64,000 nucleotides of DNA, taken from Devosia geojensis (lineage in GTDB: Bacteria; Pseudomonadota; Alphaproteobacteria; Rhizobiales; Devosiaceae). Position 1 is the stretch's first letter, and the number at the start of each line of letters is the position of its first letter. This document shows positions 56,291 through 64,000 of this stretch, one piece after another. The translations under genes and the position numbers were made by a program. The stretch lies in NCBI RefSeq assembly GCF_000969415.1, contig NZ_JZEX01000124.1:62001-126000 (forward strand), read 5' to 3'. Below the pieces are notes generated by a model. It saw only the letters and a program-made list of their open reading frames with translations, was not told the origin of the DNA and made no database searches.

Positions 56291-57643
56291 ATGCGCCTCA
56301 CGACTCTCCGTTCGGCCGCCCTGACCCTGGCGTTGCTCCTGCCGGCGCTGCCTGTCTCGACGACCCTCGCCCAGGACCAGGACGAAGCCGCGGTGGACGC
56401 TGCCGCGAGCGTCGAGCGCGATCCGCTCGAAATCTATTCGGACCTCAACCTCTTCGGCGAGATCTTCGACCGCATCCGCGCCGAATATGTCGACGCCCCG
56501 GACGAGAAGGAGCTGATCCGCGCCGCGATCCAGGGCATGCTGACCTCCCTCGACCCGCATTCGGGATACCTGCCGCCCGCCGAATACGACGAGGTGCGCG
56601 AGGATACGTCGGGCACCTTCGGGGGCCTCGGGATCGAGGTCACCATGGAGGACGGCATCGTCAAGGTCGTCACGCCCATGGACGAAACGCCGGCCGCCCG
56701 CGCCGGGGTGCTCGCCAACGACCTCATCGTCGAGATCGACGGAGAGTCGATCCAGGGCCTCTCCCTCGACGAGGCGGTGGAAAAGATGCGCGGGCCCGTC
56801 GGCACCGACATCGAGATCACCGTGGTGCGCGAAGGCGTGTCCCAGCCGCTCGAATTCTCGATGACGCGCGACATCATCGCGCTGCGCGCGGTGCGCTGGT
56901 CGATGGAAGGGGATGTGGGCGTGCTGCGCCTTGCCCGCTTCTCCGAGCAGGCGTTCGTGGGCATCGAGAACGCCATCAACGAGATCTACGACGAGCGCGG
57001 CGGCGAGCCGCCCAAGGGCCTGATCCTCGACCTGCGCAACAATCCGGGCGGGCTCGTCGACCAGTCGGTGTTCGTCGCCGATGCGTTCCTCAAGCAAGGC
57101 TCGGTGGTGCTGACCCGCGGGCGTCTGCCCGAGGAGAGCGCGCGCTACGACGCCAAGCCCGACGCGCTCGACGAGAAGATCGCCGAAGTGCCGCTGGTGG
57201 TGCTGATCAATGGCGGCTCGGCCTCGGCCGCCGAGATCGTCGCCGGCGCCCTGCAGGACCACAAGCGCGCCACGCTCGTCGGCACCCGCTCCTTCGGCAA
57301 GGGATCGGTGCAGTCGATCATCTCGCTCGGACCCAACGGGGCGATGCGACTGACCACCGCGCGTTACTACACGCCCAACAACCGCTCCATCCAGGCCGCC
57401 GGCATCCAGCCCGACATCGTCGTCACGCAGGTGGTGCCGGAGGAATTCCAGGGCCGCGACGAGATTATCGGCGAGGCTGGGCTTGCCGGCCATATCGCCG
57501 GCGAAGCCGAGGAGGAACCGACGGTCGGCTCCTCGGTCTACGTGCCGATCGAGCAGACCGAAGACACCCAGCTCCAGTACGCGATCCGCCTGATCAACGG
57601 GCAAGAGACCAATCCGGCCTTCCCGCCGACGCCCGAGAGCTGA
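56291..57643 (+). CDS. ctpA: C-terminal processing protease (S41 family)
   Basis: A 450-aa periplasmic protease with signal peptide MRLTTLRSAALTLALLLPAL. The PDZ domain is at about 100-195 (FGGLGIEVTMEDG), and the protease domain carries S312 (NGGSASAAEI) and K337 (SFGKGSV), the Ser/Lys dyad at the family's 25-residue spacing. Acidic Glu-rich residues lie near the C-terminus. CtpA trims or degrades murein hydrolases and their activators, which fits the EnvC-like gene 7 bp upstream. Confidence 0.95.
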   Translation: MRLTTLRSAALTLALLLPALPVSTTLAQDQDEAAVDAAASVERDPLEIYSDLNLFGEIFDRIRAEYVDAPDEKELIRAAIQGMLTSLDPHSGYLPPAEYDEVREDTSGTFGGLGIEVTMEDGIVKVVTPMDETPAARAGVLANDLIVEIDGESIQGLSLDEAVEKMRGPVGTDIEITVVREGVSQPLEFSMTRDIIALRAVRWSMEGDVGVLRLARFSEQAFVGIENAINEIYDERGGEPPKGLILDLRNNPGGLVDQSVFVADAFLKQGSVVLTRGRLPEESARYDAKPDALDEKIAEVPLVVLINGGSASAAEIVAGALQDHKRATLVGTRSFGKGSVQSIISLGPNGAMRLTTARYYTPNNRSIQAAGIQPDIVVTQVVPEEFQGRDEIIGEAGLAGHIAGEAEEEPTVGSSVYVPIEQTEDTQLQYAIRLINGQETNPAFPPTPES

Positions 57644-57723
57644 TGTGCTAAATGAGGGGCTGGCCGGGGCGGCGTGATTCGCCCTCCGGCCAGCTTTCGT
57701 TCACTTCGCGAGCCTTGGGGGCC

Positions 57724-58854
57724 ATGGCCGAAGATCTCAGCGCACCACTACGCAGCCGCCGGCGCCGCGCCGCGGACGCCGGGCGCCTGGGGAACGGCTT
57801 GCCGCTTGCCCGGATCGGCGCGGCCCTCATCCTCCTCATTGTCGGCGTCGTCGCCGGCTGGCTCGTCTTCTCCGACGATCCCGATGGGGGCAGGCCTGTC
57901 GCAGAGGCGCCCATCGGGTCGCCCCATGACGGCAACGCCATCGCCGGGCAGGTCGCGGCGACGCCCGGCCAGGTGACCATCACTGCCGACCCCCAGCAAT
58001 ACCCAGTCGGCGAAACACCGGCTTCTCCCGCAACCCTGGCGCAGGCAGAGGCCCCTGCCGGTACCGCCGTCATCGACCCCGACCTCATCGAGGAAGGGCC
58101 GCAGGGCCCCATCCCCCGCGCCTCGGGAACCGGCAAGACGCCGTTCGCCACCTATAAACGCCCGCTCGCCGCGCCCCTGACGCCCGGCCGTCCGGCCGTC
58201 GCCATCCTCGTCGTCGGACTCGGCATCAACGAAGCCGGCTCGCTCGAGGCGATCGAGCGCCTACCCGATGCGGTGAGCCTTGCCTTCGCGCCCTATGGCC
58301 GCTCCCTCGGGACCGTCGTCGCCTCCGCCCGCGGCGCCGGCCACGAGATCTTCCTCGAGGTGCCGCTGGAGCCCTTCGACTATCCCGACAACGATCCCGG
58401 CCCCCAGACGCTCGTCACCGGGGCCGAGCCGCGCGCCAACCTCGAAAAACTCTTCTGGCTGCTTTCGCGCTTTTCCGGCTATGCCGGCGTCGTTAACAAC
58501 ATGGGCGCGCGCTTCACCGCCTCGGGCGTCGATTTCGCCCCGGTGATGGAGGAGCTTGGCCTGCGCGGCCTCGGCTATCTCGATGACGGCTCCTCCAACC
58601 GTTCCCTCGCGCGTGAACTCGCCGCCGCCAACAAGGTGCCGTTTTCGCGTGCCGACATGACGCTCGATACCAACCCGGAGAGCGGCGCGATCCTCGCCGC
58701 CCTCGCCGACCTGGAAGCCAAGGCAAGGCAGACCGGCAGCGCCATCGGCGTCGTCAGCGCCCTGCCGGTGTCGATCCGCACCGTCGCCGAGTGGGCGGCG
58801 ACGCTCGAAGCCAAGAACGTGACGCTGGTGCCGGCCAGCGCGCTGATGGAATAG
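57724..58854 (+). CDS. Divergent polysaccharide deacetylase family protein (YibQ-like)
   Basis: A 376-aa protein with one N-terminal membrane segment (about 50-75, IGAALILLIVGVVAGWLVF), a long Pro/Ala/Gly linker, and a C-terminal NodB-like domain (about 185-375) that is unusual in the family's metal motif: VGLGINEAGSLEAI, EVPLEPFDYPDNDPG, and NNMGARFTASG. Members are found next to EnvC and CtpA and probably act on cell-wall glycans. ATG at 57724 is chosen over 57652 since the latter adds an unlikely N-terminus. Confidence 0.88.
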   Translation: MAEDLSAPLRSRRRRAADAGRLGNGLPLARIGAALILLIVGVVAGWLVFSDDPDGGRPVAEAPIGSPHDGNAIAGQVAATPGQVTITADPQQYPVGETPASPATLAQAEAPAGTAVIDPDLIEEGPQGPIPRASGTGKTPFATYKRPLAAPLTPGRPAVAILVVGLGINEAGSLEAIERLPDAVSLAFAPYGRSLGTVVASARGAGHEIFLEVPLEPFDYPDNDPGPQTLVTGAEPRANLEKLFWLLSRFSGYAGVVNNMGARFTASGVDFAPVMEELGLRGLGYLDDGSSNRSLARELAAANKVPFSRADMTLDTNPESGAILAALADLEAKARQTGSAIGVVSALPVSIRTVAEWAATLEAKNVTLVPASALME

Positions 58855-58865
58855 GACTTTTTGCC

Positions 58866-59405
58866 ATGCATGATCCCGCGACCCTGCGCGAAAAGCTGCC
58901 CTATCGCGACTGCGTCGGGGTGGCCGTGTTCAACCGGGACGGCAAGGTGTTCATGGGCCGGCGCATGCCCGAGGGCGACCCGGAAAATGCGCCGGAGAGG
59001 GGCGCGCCCTGGCAGATGCCGCAGGGCGGCATCGATCCGGGCGAGACGCCCTACCAGGCGGCGCTGCGCGAGCTCTTCGAGGAGACCAACATCTCCTCGG
59101 TCAGCCTCGTCGCCGAGGCGCCCGAGTGGATCCACTACGACCTGCCCGACGAGCTGCTGGGGGTCGTGCTCAAAGGCAAGTACCGCGGGCAGCGCCAGCG
59201 CTGGTTCGCCTTCGCTTTCACCGGACCCGACGGCGAGATCGACGTCGCCGCGCCCGGCGGCGGCAAGCACAAGCCCGAATTCGACGCCTGGCGCTGGGAG
59301 CTGCTCGACAGGGCTCCCGATATCATCGTGCCGTTCAAACGCGACGCATACGAGCAGGTCGCCGCCGCCTTCGCCGACATCCCGCGCCGCTTCACCCACG
59401 TCTAA
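58866..59405 (+). CDS. rppH: RNA pyrophosphohydrolase
   Basis: A 179-aa Nudix hydrolase that removes pyrophosphate from the 5' end of mRNA. The Nudix box is in the segment GGIDPGETPYQAALRELFEE (about 55-77), preceded by PWQMPQ, the RppH signature, and followed by YDLPDELLG and QRQRWFAFAF. ATG at 58866 is 11 bp after the deacetylase stop. The rlmH-envC-ctpA-deacetylase-rppH order is typical of Rhizobiales. Confidence 0.95.
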   Translation: MHDPATLREKLPYRDCVGVAVFNRDGKVFMGRRMPEGDPENAPERGAPWQMPQGGIDPGETPYQAALRELFEETNISSVSLVAEAPEWIHYDLPDELLGVVLKGKYRGQRQRWFAFAFTGPDGEIDVAAPGGGKHKPEFDAWRWELLDRAPDIIVPFKRDAYEQVAAAFADIPRRFTHV

Positions 59406-59409
59406 AGCC

Positions 59410-60096
59410 ATGCGAACCATCGGCCTCATCGGCGGCATGAGCTGGGAATCGAGCGCCCACTACTACCGCATCCTCAATGAGGAGACCGCCCGGCGCCTGG
59501 GCGGCCTGCATTCGGCCGAGGTGATCCTGCACTCGGTCGATTTCGCGCCGATCGAGGCGATGCAGCGCGCCGACGACTGGCAGGCGGCGGGCGTGCGCCT
59601 GGCAGGCGTTGCGCGCGGGCTCGTCGCGGCGGGGGCTGAGGTGCTGGGGCTTGCCACCAACACCATGCACATCGTTGCCGACGAGATGACGGCGGGGCTC
59701 GACGCCCGCTTCGTCCACATCGCCGATCCGACCGCCGAGGCGCTGCTCGCCGACGGCTTCGGGAGGGTCGGGCTCCTCGGCACGCGCTTCACGCTCGAAA
59801 AGCCGTTCTACCGCGAGCGGCTGAACGCGCGCGGGCTCGACGTGCTGGTGCCGGAGGTGGATGTGACCAACCTCAACGGGATCATCTACGATGAGCTGTG
59901 CAGGGGGATCGTCACCGAGGACTCCCGCCGCCGCTACGTTTCCGCCATCGAGCTGCTCGCCGCGCGCGGCGCCGAGGCGGTGATCCTCGGCTGCACGGAG
60001 ATCGGCATGCTGATCGACGACTCCGTCAGTCCCCTGCCGGTCTACGACACCACCGAACTGCACGCCAAGGCGCTGGTCGCCGCGGCGCTGGAGTAG
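59410..60096 (+). CDS. Aspartate/glutamate racemase family protein
   Basis: A 228-aa racemase-fold protein: GLIGGMSWESSAHYYRILNEE start, VDFAPIEAMQ, LATNTMHIVADE and the second site ILGCTEIGML. The first catalytic position is threonine (ATNTMH), not cysteine, while the second cysteine is kept, matching the atypical Thr/Cys pair described for E. coli L-Asp/Glu racemase (YgeA). It starts 4 bp after rppH. Its role could be in D-amino acid metabolism. Confidence 0.9.
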   Translation: MRTIGLIGGMSWESSAHYYRILNEETARRLGGLHSAEVILHSVDFAPIEAMQRADDWQAAGVRLAGVARGLVAAGAEVLGLATNTMHIVADEMTAGLDARFVHIADPTAEALLADGFGRVGLLGTRFTLEKPFYRERLNARGLDVLVPEVDVTNLNGIIYDELCRGIVTEDSRRRYVSAIELLAARGAEAVILGCTEIGMLIDDSVSPLPVYDTTELHAKALVAAALE

Positions 60097-60131
60097 ACCT
60101 CAAGCGGTGCGGAATCGACCACTCCTTCGCC

Positions 60132-60207
60132 TCCCTCCCCTTGAGGGGGGTTGTGTGGATCGCTGATGGACCCCCACCCCCGCCCCCTCCCCTCAAGGGG
60201 GAGGGGA
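60132..60207. repeat. C-rich palindromic repeats between convergent genes
   Basis: Two GC palindromes with CTCCCC-TTGAG/CTCAAGG-type cores: CCCTCCCCTTGAGGGGGG around 60134-60150, and CCCCTCCCC (60184-60192)/GGGGAGGGG (60198-60206) with a TCAAG loop. The two are oriented to each other like a mobile palindromic unit. The space 60097-60238 lies between the racemase gene (plus) and the chemotaxis receptor gene (minus), where the hairpins could also stop transcription. No gene is seen. Confidence 0.7.
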
Positions 60208-60238
60208 GCCGGCCTCCTCCGGTCGAACATGACAGAGT

Positions 60239-62401
60239 CTAGGCAGCGCGACGGCGGTCTGCGGCTTCCGCAGCGTCCTCGACGACGAATACGTCGACGA
60301 TGCGGTCGAGTTCGTTGGCCTGCGCTTCCGTTTGCTCGATGGCCGCGTTGGTTTCCTCGACGAGGGCGGCGTTGTGCTGGGTCATCTCGTCCATCTGCCG
60401 CACGGCGCCGTTGACCTCCTCGATGGCGGCGGCCTGTTCGCGGCTCTCGGCCGCGATCGATTCGACGAGCTGCGTATTGGCGCGCGCTTCCTCGAGCATG
60501 GCGGCCAGCTTGGCGGCGGCATCGGCGACGAGCCTCGCGCCGCCATTGACTTCGTCGGCCGATTTTTCGATGAGCGCCTTGACCTCCGAGGACGCCTCGG
60601 CCGCCGACTGGGCGAGGCGGCGCACTTCGACGGCGACGACGGCAAACCCCTTGCCGGCCTCTCCGGCGCGCGCTGCTTCCACGGACGCGTTGAGCGCCAG
60701 GAGGTTGGTCTGGAAGGCGATGTCGTCGATCATGCCGATGATCGACGAGATCCTGGCCGACGATGCCGAGATGCGCTCCATGGCCTCGTTCGCCCGGCCC
60801 ATCACCGCGCCGCCCTCTTCGGCCGTCTGCGCGACGCGATGCGCGTTGCCGCTGGCATCGCGCGCCTTCCCGGCGTTCCGCAGCACGGTGGCCGCGAGCT
60901 GCTCCATGGCCGCCGAGGTTTCCTCGATGGTCGCCGCCTGCCGGGTCGTGCGCCCGGAAAGGTCGTTGGCCCCGGACAGGATCTCGCCCGTCGCCATCTT
61001 GAGGGACCGGGAGGTGCGCTTGATCTGCGCGACGACCGCGCCGAACTGGGTGACCGTTCCGTTGAGGGCATGGCGCAGGTCCTCGAACTCGGCGGGGAAC
61101 GGCGTCTCGATGCTGGCGGTGAGGTCCCCGGCCGACAGGCGCTCCAGCGCCTCGCCGACGGCCGCGACGGTCTGCTTCCTCGCGGTGACGTCACTCGCCA
61201 GCTGCACGATCTTGTAGGGAATCCCGTCGATGCCGAGGATAGGGTTGAATGTCGACTGGATCCACACTTCCCGCCCGTCGCGCGTGCGCCGGCGGTACTC
61301 GCCTCTGCGGAACTCGCCGCCGGCAAGATCGGCCCAGAATCGCCGATAAGCCTCCGAACCAGGATCGGCATCGAAGAGGAATTTCGCGTTGGGTGCGCCA
61401 ACGACCTCCTCCAGGTCGTAGCCGACCAGGGCAAGAAAGTTGTCGTTGGCCGAGATCACTTCGCCGGTGAGGGTGAATTCGACGACGATCTGGGATTTCG
61501 ACATGGCGGCGAGCTGGCCGGTATGGTCCGCCGCCTCCTCGAGGTGCCGGCGGGTCTCCTCGCCGAGCTCGGCGATCCGCTTGGAGTTGCCGCGGAAGAC
61601 CTCCACCGCCTGCGCCATGACGCCGATCTCGTTGCTGCGTCCGGTATAGGGCACCTGTCTCTCGAACTCGCCCTCGGCGATCGCCGCCATCACCCGCGAG
61701 AGCCGGGGGATGGGACGCGTCAGGGCATGCGAGACGAGGAAGGCGAGCCCGCCGATGACGACGAGCGAGAGCGCCCCCACCATCAGCAGAAGGTTGCGGG
61801 TATTGCCGATGAGCGCGTTGATCGGCGCGCGCTCGACCGCGACCATCAGCGCGCCGAGCACCTGGCCATCCGGATGGACGATCGGCTGGTGATGGGTGTA
61901 ATAGCCGACGCCCTCGATGACCGACTCGCCGCGCACGGGCTGCCCGGCGATCAGCGCCTCGTGGAGAGCGGTGCCCGGGGTAATAGAATCGAGCGCCCGT
62001 GTGCCATCGGCGCGGGCGATGCTAGTGGTGCCGGCGACGAAATCCGGGCCCTGCTCGGGGTCGTGCACGTAGATGGTGACATCCTGACCGGCGACATCGG
62101 CGATGGCGTCGATGACGTCGTTGCTGCGGAAACGCGGCATGTTGCGCACGACGAAGGCGGAGACCTCGCCGGCCTCGTCCTTGACGACTTCGAGGCTCGG
62201 CAGGTTGACCCGCAGGATCTCGCCGCTGATGCGCAAGCCGCTCGTTACCGCGGCATCGGCTTCCTCGCGGACCGAGGCGGAAAGGTTGACGGTGAGGCTG
62301 AAGATGACCGCGGCGATGGCGACGGCAATGGAGCCGATGGCGAGCGCGGCAATGGCGAATGTCAGCCTCATATTGGAAAAGAGACGCGAGAACAGTCTCA
62401 T
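60239..62401 (-). CDS. Methyl-accepting chemotaxis protein with Cache-like, HAMP and PAS domains
   Basis: A 720-aa receptor. A first membrane segment at about 14-38 and a second near 205-228 enclose a periplasmic Cache-like domain ([23 protein letters not shown] near its end). HAMP and PAS follow (about 305-415; [28 protein letters not shown]), then a second HAMP-like segment and the signalling domain, whose hairpin tip is [25 protein letters not shown]. No CheR-docking pentapeptide is seen at the C-terminus (AADRRRAA). The ligand is unknown. Confidence 0.93.
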   Translation of the reverse strand: MRLFSRLFSNMRLTFAIAALAIGSIAVAIAAVIFSLTVNLSASVREEADAAVTSGLRISGEILRVNLPSLEVVKDEAGEVSAFVVRNMPRFRSNDVIDAIADVAGQDVTIYVHDPEQGPDFVAGTTSIARADGTRALDSITPGTALHEALIAGQPVRGESVIEGVGYYTHHQPIVHPDGQVLGALMVAVERAPINALIGNTRNLLLMVGALSLVVIGGLAFLVSHALTRPIPRLSRVMAAIAEGEFERQVPYTGRSNEIGVMAQAVEVFRGNSKRIAELGEETRRHLEEAADHTGQLAAMSKSQIVVEFTLTGEVISANDNFLALVGYDLEEVVGAPNAKFLFDADPGSEAYRRFWADLAGGEFRRGEYRRRTRDGREVWIQSTFNPILGIDGIPYKIVQLASDVTARKQTVAAVGEALERLSAGDLTASIETPFPAEFEDLRHALNGTVTQFGAVVAQIKRTSRSLKMATGEILSGANDLSGRTTRQAATIEETSAAMEQLAATVLRNAGKARDASGNAHRVAQTAEEGGAVMGRANEAMERISASSARISSIIGMIDDIAFQTNLLALNASVEAARAGEAGKGFAVVAVEVRRLAQSAAEASSEVKALIEKSADEVNGGARLVADAAAKLAAMLEEARANTQLVESIAAESREQAAAIEEVNGAVRQMDEMTQHNAALVEETNAAIEQTEAQANELDRIVDVFVVEDAAEAADRRRAA

Positions 62402-62707
62402 CTGGCGTTACCCCAAAAACGCCGGGTAGTCGTCCGGCCCCCAAAAAAGTCCATCCGAGGGGGCAGAGTGCCGTCCAAAACCTTAATCGGGCCTTAAGGG
62501 AGAACGCGATTGGGGCAACCGTGGCAGTTTGCACAATTTGTATGCAAATGCTCCGCGGCAAAGGGCCCCCTCACCCGACCCCTGCGGGTCGACCTCTCCC
62601 CAAGGGAGAGGTGCGCGCGAGCGCCGGGTGGCCTTCATCTGCTGCCCAACAAAAAACCGCCCCGGCGGAGCCGGGGCGGCTGATTGTAACCGGCGGTTTA
62701 TCCGCGA
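62402..62707. repeat. 306-bp gap with palindromic repeats and the atp terminator
   Basis: This space precedes the chemotaxis receptor gene, so it must hold that gene's promoter. A 6-bp inverted repeat, TTTGCA (62528) and TGCAAA (62543), lies about 130 bp upstream of its start. Two palindromes follow: CGACCC/GGGTCG (62576-62591) and CCTCTCCC/GGGAGAGG (62593-62611), like the ones at 60132. No gene is supported. Confidence 0.6.
62650..62679 (-). terminator. Intrinsic terminator of the atp operon
   Basis: Read on the minus strand: CCGCCCCGGC, loop TCC, GCCGGGGCGG, then TTTTTT (complement of the A-run from 62651). The 10-bp perfect stem and T-run lie 28 bp after the atpC stop codon. It also separates the atp operon from the receptor gene on the same strand. 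Confidence 0.95.
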
Positions 62708-63133
62708 TCAGTGGATATGGGCGCCGTTGATCTGTCCGGCCTCGATGGCGAGGTTGAGGAGCGCGCTGACCAGTTCCTGCGCATAGGTGCGGTCCTCATG
62801 CGTTTCGGCCCGCTCCAGCTCTTCCTGGGCCTGCTTGATCTGCTCTTCGAGCTCGGCCTGGCTGAAATCAGCAAGCGAGGACGCTTCCTCGGCGAGGATC
62901 GTCAGTCCCTCCGGCGAAACGTCGGCAAAGCCGCCGCGCACGAAGTAGATCTCGGCCTTGCCGTCGGTGCCCGACACCGTGATGAAGCCCGGCCGCAGCG
63001 TCGACATGAAGGGCGCATGGTCGGCCATGACGGTGAAGTATCCTTCGGTGCCCGGAACGGTCACCGAACGAACCTCTTCCGACAGCACCAGGTGCTCGGG
63101 CGATACGATGTCGATCTTGATGCCTTCGGCCAT
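62708..63133 (-). CDS. atpC: F1F0 ATP synthase subunit epsilon
   Basis: A 141-aa F1 epsilon subunit. The N-terminal beta sandwich has IKIDIVSPEHLVLSEEVRSVTVPGTEGYFTVMADHAPFMSTLRPG, and the C-terminal helical hairpin (about 90-140) is EELEQIKQAQEEL-like (QAELEEQIKQAQEELERAE). It lies 15 bp after atpD and is the last gene of the operon, before the terminator. Confidence 0.96.
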   Translation of the reverse strand: MAEGIKIDIVSPEHLVLSEEVRSVTVPGTEGYFTVMADHAPFMSTLRPGFITVSGTDGKAEIYFVRGGFADVSPEGLTILAEEASSLADFSQAELEEQIKQAQEELERAETHEDRTYAQELVSALLNLAIEAGQINGAHIH

Positions 63134-63148
63134 GGATCTTCGCTTTTG

Positions 63149-64000
<852 letters not shown>

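Noticed and set aside
60332-62497. 721-codon open frame on the plus strand
   Set aside because: It is antisense to the chemotaxis receptor gene, whose signalling domain is unmistakable.

Overview
The window is chromosomal DNA from a GC-rich (about two-thirds G+C) alphaproteobacterium, most likely of the Hyphomicrobiales and possibly near Devosiaceae. The placement rests on gene content and order: obgE-proB-proA-nadD-rsfS-rlmH-envC-like-ctpA-polysaccharide deacetylase-rppH, an L21 protein with a helix-hairpin-helix tail, and many sugar ABC transporters and SDR enzymes. The species is an inference. Start codons include GTG and TTG, genes overlap heavily by ATGA, and high GC creates many long antisense open frames that were discarded.

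Region 1 (0-14.4 kb) is carbohydrate catabolism. A minus-strand operon holds a sugar ABC transporter, an L-rhamnose dehydrogenase-like SDR, L-rhamnose mutarotase, L-rhamnonate dehydratase and a second SDR, which indicates non-phosphorylative L-rhamnose use. Beside it lie an enolase-superfamily dehydratase and a divergent, tightly coupled operon of unknown substrate: GntR/FCD regulator, acetoacetate decarboxylase-like protein, D-2-hydroxyacid dehydrogenase, Gfo/Idh/MocA oxidoreductase, TIM-barrel isomerase and two SDRs.

Region 2 (14.4-27.4 kb) has treZ, a ferritin-like stress protein and a polysaccharide locus (UDP-glucuronate epimerase, UDP-glucose dehydrogenase, three glycosyltransferases, an O-antigen ligase/polymerase-like protein, a WcaF-like acetyltransferase). 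At its end sits a phage/GTA-type spike base protein with a large SGNH-hydrolase spike-like protein.

Region 3 (27.5-41 kb) has an M20 peptidase, pseudouridine breakdown genes (psuG-psuK), a polyamine transporter (potFGHI type), an ECF41 sigma factor with its target gene and a match to its promoter, a small structured transcript with a 24-codon ORF, an Rrf2 regulator and a CPA2 antiporter.

Region 4 (41-64 kb) is mostly housekeeping: RecD-like helicase, FAH-family hydrolase, aldo/keto reductase, tRNA-Ser(CGA), rplU-rpmA, two acetyltransferases, obgE-proBA, nadD-rsfS-rlmH, envC-like-ctpA-deacetylase-rppH, an aspartate/glutamate racemase, a chemotaxis receptor, and the end of the atp operon (atpD partial, atpC). 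Palindromic repeats sit in three intergenic spaces. No CRISPR array, insertion sequence or rRNA gene was seen.
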